From positions 682,001 through 746,000 of the forward strand of contig JBALVY010000002.1 in NCBI GenBank assembly GCA_036960375.1: a DNA stretch of 64,000 bases, in the 5' to 3' direction. The position numbers and the translations under genes were made by a program. This DNA is from CAWVSB01 sp036960375 (lineage in GTDB: Bacteria > Pseudomonadota > Gammaproteobacteria > Pseudomonadales > CAWVSB01). Shown here piece after piece: positions 62,065 to 64,000 of the stretch. Every line of letters starts with the position of its first letter. Within the stretch, counting starts at the first letter, position 1. The notes under the pieces were generated by a model, which was given only the letters and a program-made list of their open reading frames with translations, did no database searches and had not been told where the DNA came from.

Positions 62065-62085
62065 ACACGAATTTCAGGAGCAGAC

Positions 62086-63240
62086 ATGCGTCTAACAGAA
62101 GAACACGAAGCGATACGGCAGACAATTGCCCAGTTTATCGATAAAGAAATTAATCCCTATGCGGATGAATGGGAAGAGGCCGGTAGTTTTCCTGCCCATG
62201 AATTGTTCAAGAAGATGGGAGACCTGGGCCTATTAGGTATCGCCAAACCGCTTGAGTTTGGTGGCATGGGGCTGGATTACAGTTATCAAATAGTATTCTC
62301 CGAGGAACTGGGCCGTATCCGCACTGGCGGTGTGGCAATGGCTATTGGTGTGCAAACGGATATGGCGACACCTGCGCTGGCCAATTTTGGCTCCGATGCA
62401 CTGCGAGAAAAATACCTGACCAAGGCGATTAGCGGTGAAGCGGTATTTTCCATTGCCGTAAGTGAACCTCACGCGGGTTCTGATGTGGCAGCGATTAAAA
62501 CCACCGCCAAAAAAGACGGAGACGACTACATTGTTAACGGCTCCAAGATGTGGATTACCAGCTCTACCCAGGCCGACTACTTATGCGTCTTGGCCAATAC
62601 CAGTGATGACTCGCGCCATACCAATAAATCACTGATTGTGATTCCCACTGATCTGCCCGGTATATCTTTTTCCGAAAAGCTCAACAAGTTGGGTATGCGT
62701 TCATCTGATACGGCACAAGTGTTTTTTGATGATGTACGGGTGCCGCAATCTAACAGAATTGGCGACGAGGGCATGGGTTTTGTTTACCAAATGCAGCAAT
62801 TTCAGGAAGAGAGACTTTACGCTGCAGCTGGAAACCTGAAAGTCATGGAAGACTGTATCAACGACACCATCGAGTATACGGCCCAACGTATGGCCTTTGG
62901 CAAACCCCTATTGGATAACCAGGTCATTCACTTTCGCCTGGCAGAGCTACAAACTGAAGTTGAGGCACTGCGTGCACTGGTATATTCGGCGGTAGAAGAC
63001 TATATCCACGGTGACGATGTCACCCGTAAAGCGTCAATGGCGAAACTCAAAGCCGGCCGCCTGGTACGAGAGGTGACTGATGCCTGTTTGCAGTATTGGG
63101 GCGGTATGGGATTCATGTGGGACAACCCTATATCGCGGGCCTATAGAGATACCCGAATTGCCTCTATTGGTGGCGGTGCAGATGAAGTGATGCTGAGCAT
63201 TATTTGTAAATATATGAATACTCTTCCGAGTAAAAAATAG
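62086..63240 (+). CDS. Acyl-CoA dehydrogenase
   Basis: 384-residue acyl-CoA dehydrogenase with AGGAG before ATG. FAD-binding SEPHAGSDVAAIKT and WITSSTQADYLCVLAN; C-terminal YWGGMGFMWDNPISRAYRDTRIASIGGGADEVM. The first residues (MRLTEEHEAIRQTIAQF) are typical. It resembles citronellyl- or isovaleryl-type dehydrogenases. Followed after 25 bases by the acyl-CoA carboxylase gene, so a branched-acyl or isoprenoid pathway is the best guess. Confidence 0.88.
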   Translation: MRLTEEHEAIRQTIAQFIDKEINPYADEWEEAGSFPAHELFKKMGDLGLLGIAKPLEFGGMGLDYSYQIVFSEELGRIRTGGVAMAIGVQTDMATPALANFGSDALREKYLTKAISGEAVFSIAVSEPHAGSDVAAIKTTAKKDGDDYIVNGSKMWITSSTQADYLCVLANTSDDSRHTNKSLIVIPTDLPGISFSEKLNKLGMRSSDTAQVFFDDVRVPQSNRIGDEGMGFVYQMQQFQEERLYAAAGNLKVMEDCINDTIEYTAQRMAFGKPLLDNQVIHFRLAELQTEVEALRALVYSAVEDYIHGDDVTRKASMAKLKAGRLVREVTDACLQYWGGMGFMWDNPISRAYRDTRIASIGGGADEVMLSIICKYMNTLPSKK

Positions 63241-63265
63241 TCACGTCTTAAAGGCAGGTTTATTT

Positions 63266-64000
63266 ATGGCAGTTATCGAAACTCAAATCGACGTTCGATC
63301 CGAGGCTTTTAAGCGCAACGAACAGATAATGCGTGAGGCGGTAGAGGAATTTCGCGGTATCGAGCAGCGCGTTATCGCCAACGCGCAGGCCAAGGCACCT
63401 CGTTACATCAAAAAGGGCCTTATTCCACCCAGAGAACGATTAAGTTTGTTATTGGATTCTGGTACACCATTTTTGGAACTGTCGACCTTGTGCGGTTATA
63501 TGCAGGAGGGCGACAAAGACGGTTCAGCCGCAGGTGCCGGCTGTATCAGTGGCATTGGCTACGTGAGTGGTACACGCTGCATGGTGATAATAGATGACTA
63601 TCTCACAAAGGGTGGTTCTATCACTGAACTCGGTAGTGATAAACGGCAACGCATGCAGCAAATTGCCCTGCAGAGAAAGTTACCTATTATCACCCTGGCA
63701 CAAAGTGGTGGCGGTAATTTAACGCAGCTAGGCACCTGGTTTGGCTTTTCGGGTGCGGGCTTTGCGACACAGGCAAAACTGTCTGCTGCCGGTATTCCAC
63801 AAATTACGGTTGTACACGGTAGTGCGACGGCAGGCGGAGCTTATCAGCCGGGCTTGTCTGATTATGTGATCATGATTCGTAAACAGTCTACGGTATATCT
63901 TGCGGGCCCTCCTTTGCTGAAGGCAGCCACTGGAGAGATCGCTACCGACGAAGAAATTGGCGGCGCTGAAATGCACAGTGAACTGGCCGGTACCGCCGAC
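63266..64000 (+). CDS. Acyl-CoA carboxylase beta subunit (carboxyltransferase), 3'-truncated by window edge
   Basis: Open from ATG 63266 to the last base of the window, 245 codons without a stop. The translation MAVIETQIDVRSEAFKRNEQ leads into the carboxyltransferase N-domain of biotin-dependent acyl-CoA carboxylases: IPPRERLSLLLDSG, ISGIGYVSGTRCMVI, ITLAQSGGGNLTQLG, VHGSATAGGAYQPGLSDYVIMI and the TGEIATDEEIGGAEMHS segment. Methylcrotonyl- or geranyl-CoA carboxylase beta subunits are the closest type by pattern. A biotin/ATP subunit probably lies beyond the window. Same transcript as the two acyl-CoA dehydrogenases. Confidence 0.85.
   Translation, partial: MAVIETQIDVRSEAFKRNEQIMREAVEEFRGIEQRVIANAQAKAPRYIKKGLIPPRERLSLLLDSGTPFLELSTLCGYMQEGDKDGSAAGAGCISGIGYVSGTRCMVIIDDYLTKGGSITELGSDKRQRMQQIALQRKLPIITLAQSGGGNLTQLGTWFGFSGAGFATQAKLSAAGIPQITVVHGSATAGGAYQPGLSDYVIMIRKQSTVYLAGPPLLKAATGEIATDEEIGGAEMHSELAGTAD

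Overview
The window looks like a chromosomal segment of a marine, heterotrophic gammaproteobacterium, probably of the Spongiibacteraceae/Cellvibrionales kind. That placement is inference from gene content (algal polysaccharide genes, many acyl-CoA dehydrogenases, a wax ester synthase, selenium genes, Gram-negative lipoproteins). No rRNA or other taxonomic marker is present, and I found no tRNA, rRNA or CRISPR array.

Region 1 (1-9212) is the end of a polysaccharide-utilisation locus. It holds a 5'-truncated GH10 xylanase, an iduronate-2-sulfatase-like sulfatase, a GH3 glycosidase, an SSS-family sodium/solute symporter, a lipoprotein sulfatase, a sulfatase remnant and a TIM-barrel sugar isomerase-like protein. 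Together they suggest desulfation and hydrolysis of a sulfated, xylose-containing algal glycan, with sodium-coupled uptake of the products. Region 2 (9213-12909) is decayed. It has a duplicated scrap of the symporter gene, a frameshifted methyltransferase, an intact DUF3604 gene and an enoyl-CoA hydratase remnant with its middle deleted.

Region 3 (12925-37794) is dominated by acyl-CoA and alcohol chemistry that resembles steroid side-chain catabolism of actinobacteria: a ChsH2-ChsH1-Ltp2-like trio among SDRs, a ChsE2-like and a ChsE1-like acyl-CoA dehydrogenase on either side of a TetR regulator with a near-perfect palindrome in the divergent promoter, and a FadA5-like thiolase with an SDR and a MaoC hydratase. 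No ring-degradation gene is visible here, so a steroid substrate is a hypothesis; another branched polycyclic or isoprenoid acid is possible. Interspersed are an aminotransferase, a MATE exporter, a Rap1a-like protein with a 59-residue membrane protein upstream, a serine beta-lactamase-family protein, an FAD oxidoreductase, a DapB-like dehydrogenase, a diheme peroxidase lipoprotein, a TPR protein and a HAD phosphatase. Two kinds of palindromic intergenic element occur (18271-18935 and 23745-23911).

Region 4 (37980-47555) holds an SLC13 permease, type III glutamine synthetase, and a selenium operon: selD, selU and a three-gene PhnDCE-like ABC importer presumably for a selenium oxyanion.

Region 5 (47548-58104) is a lipid module. 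On the minus strand are fadD, a wax ester/diacylglycerol acyltransferase and two alpha/beta hydrolases; on the plus strand is a complete beta-oxidation set (FadE5-like dehydrogenase, MaoC hydratase, SDR, thiolase). Between them is an XRE regulator flanked by two inverted copies of a 44-bp sequence, the best candidate operators in the window. Region 6 (58231-64000) has an SDR, an AraC-type regulator, and an acyl-CoA dehydrogenase/GST/acyl-CoA dehydrogenase/acyl-CoA carboxylase operon that runs off the end.
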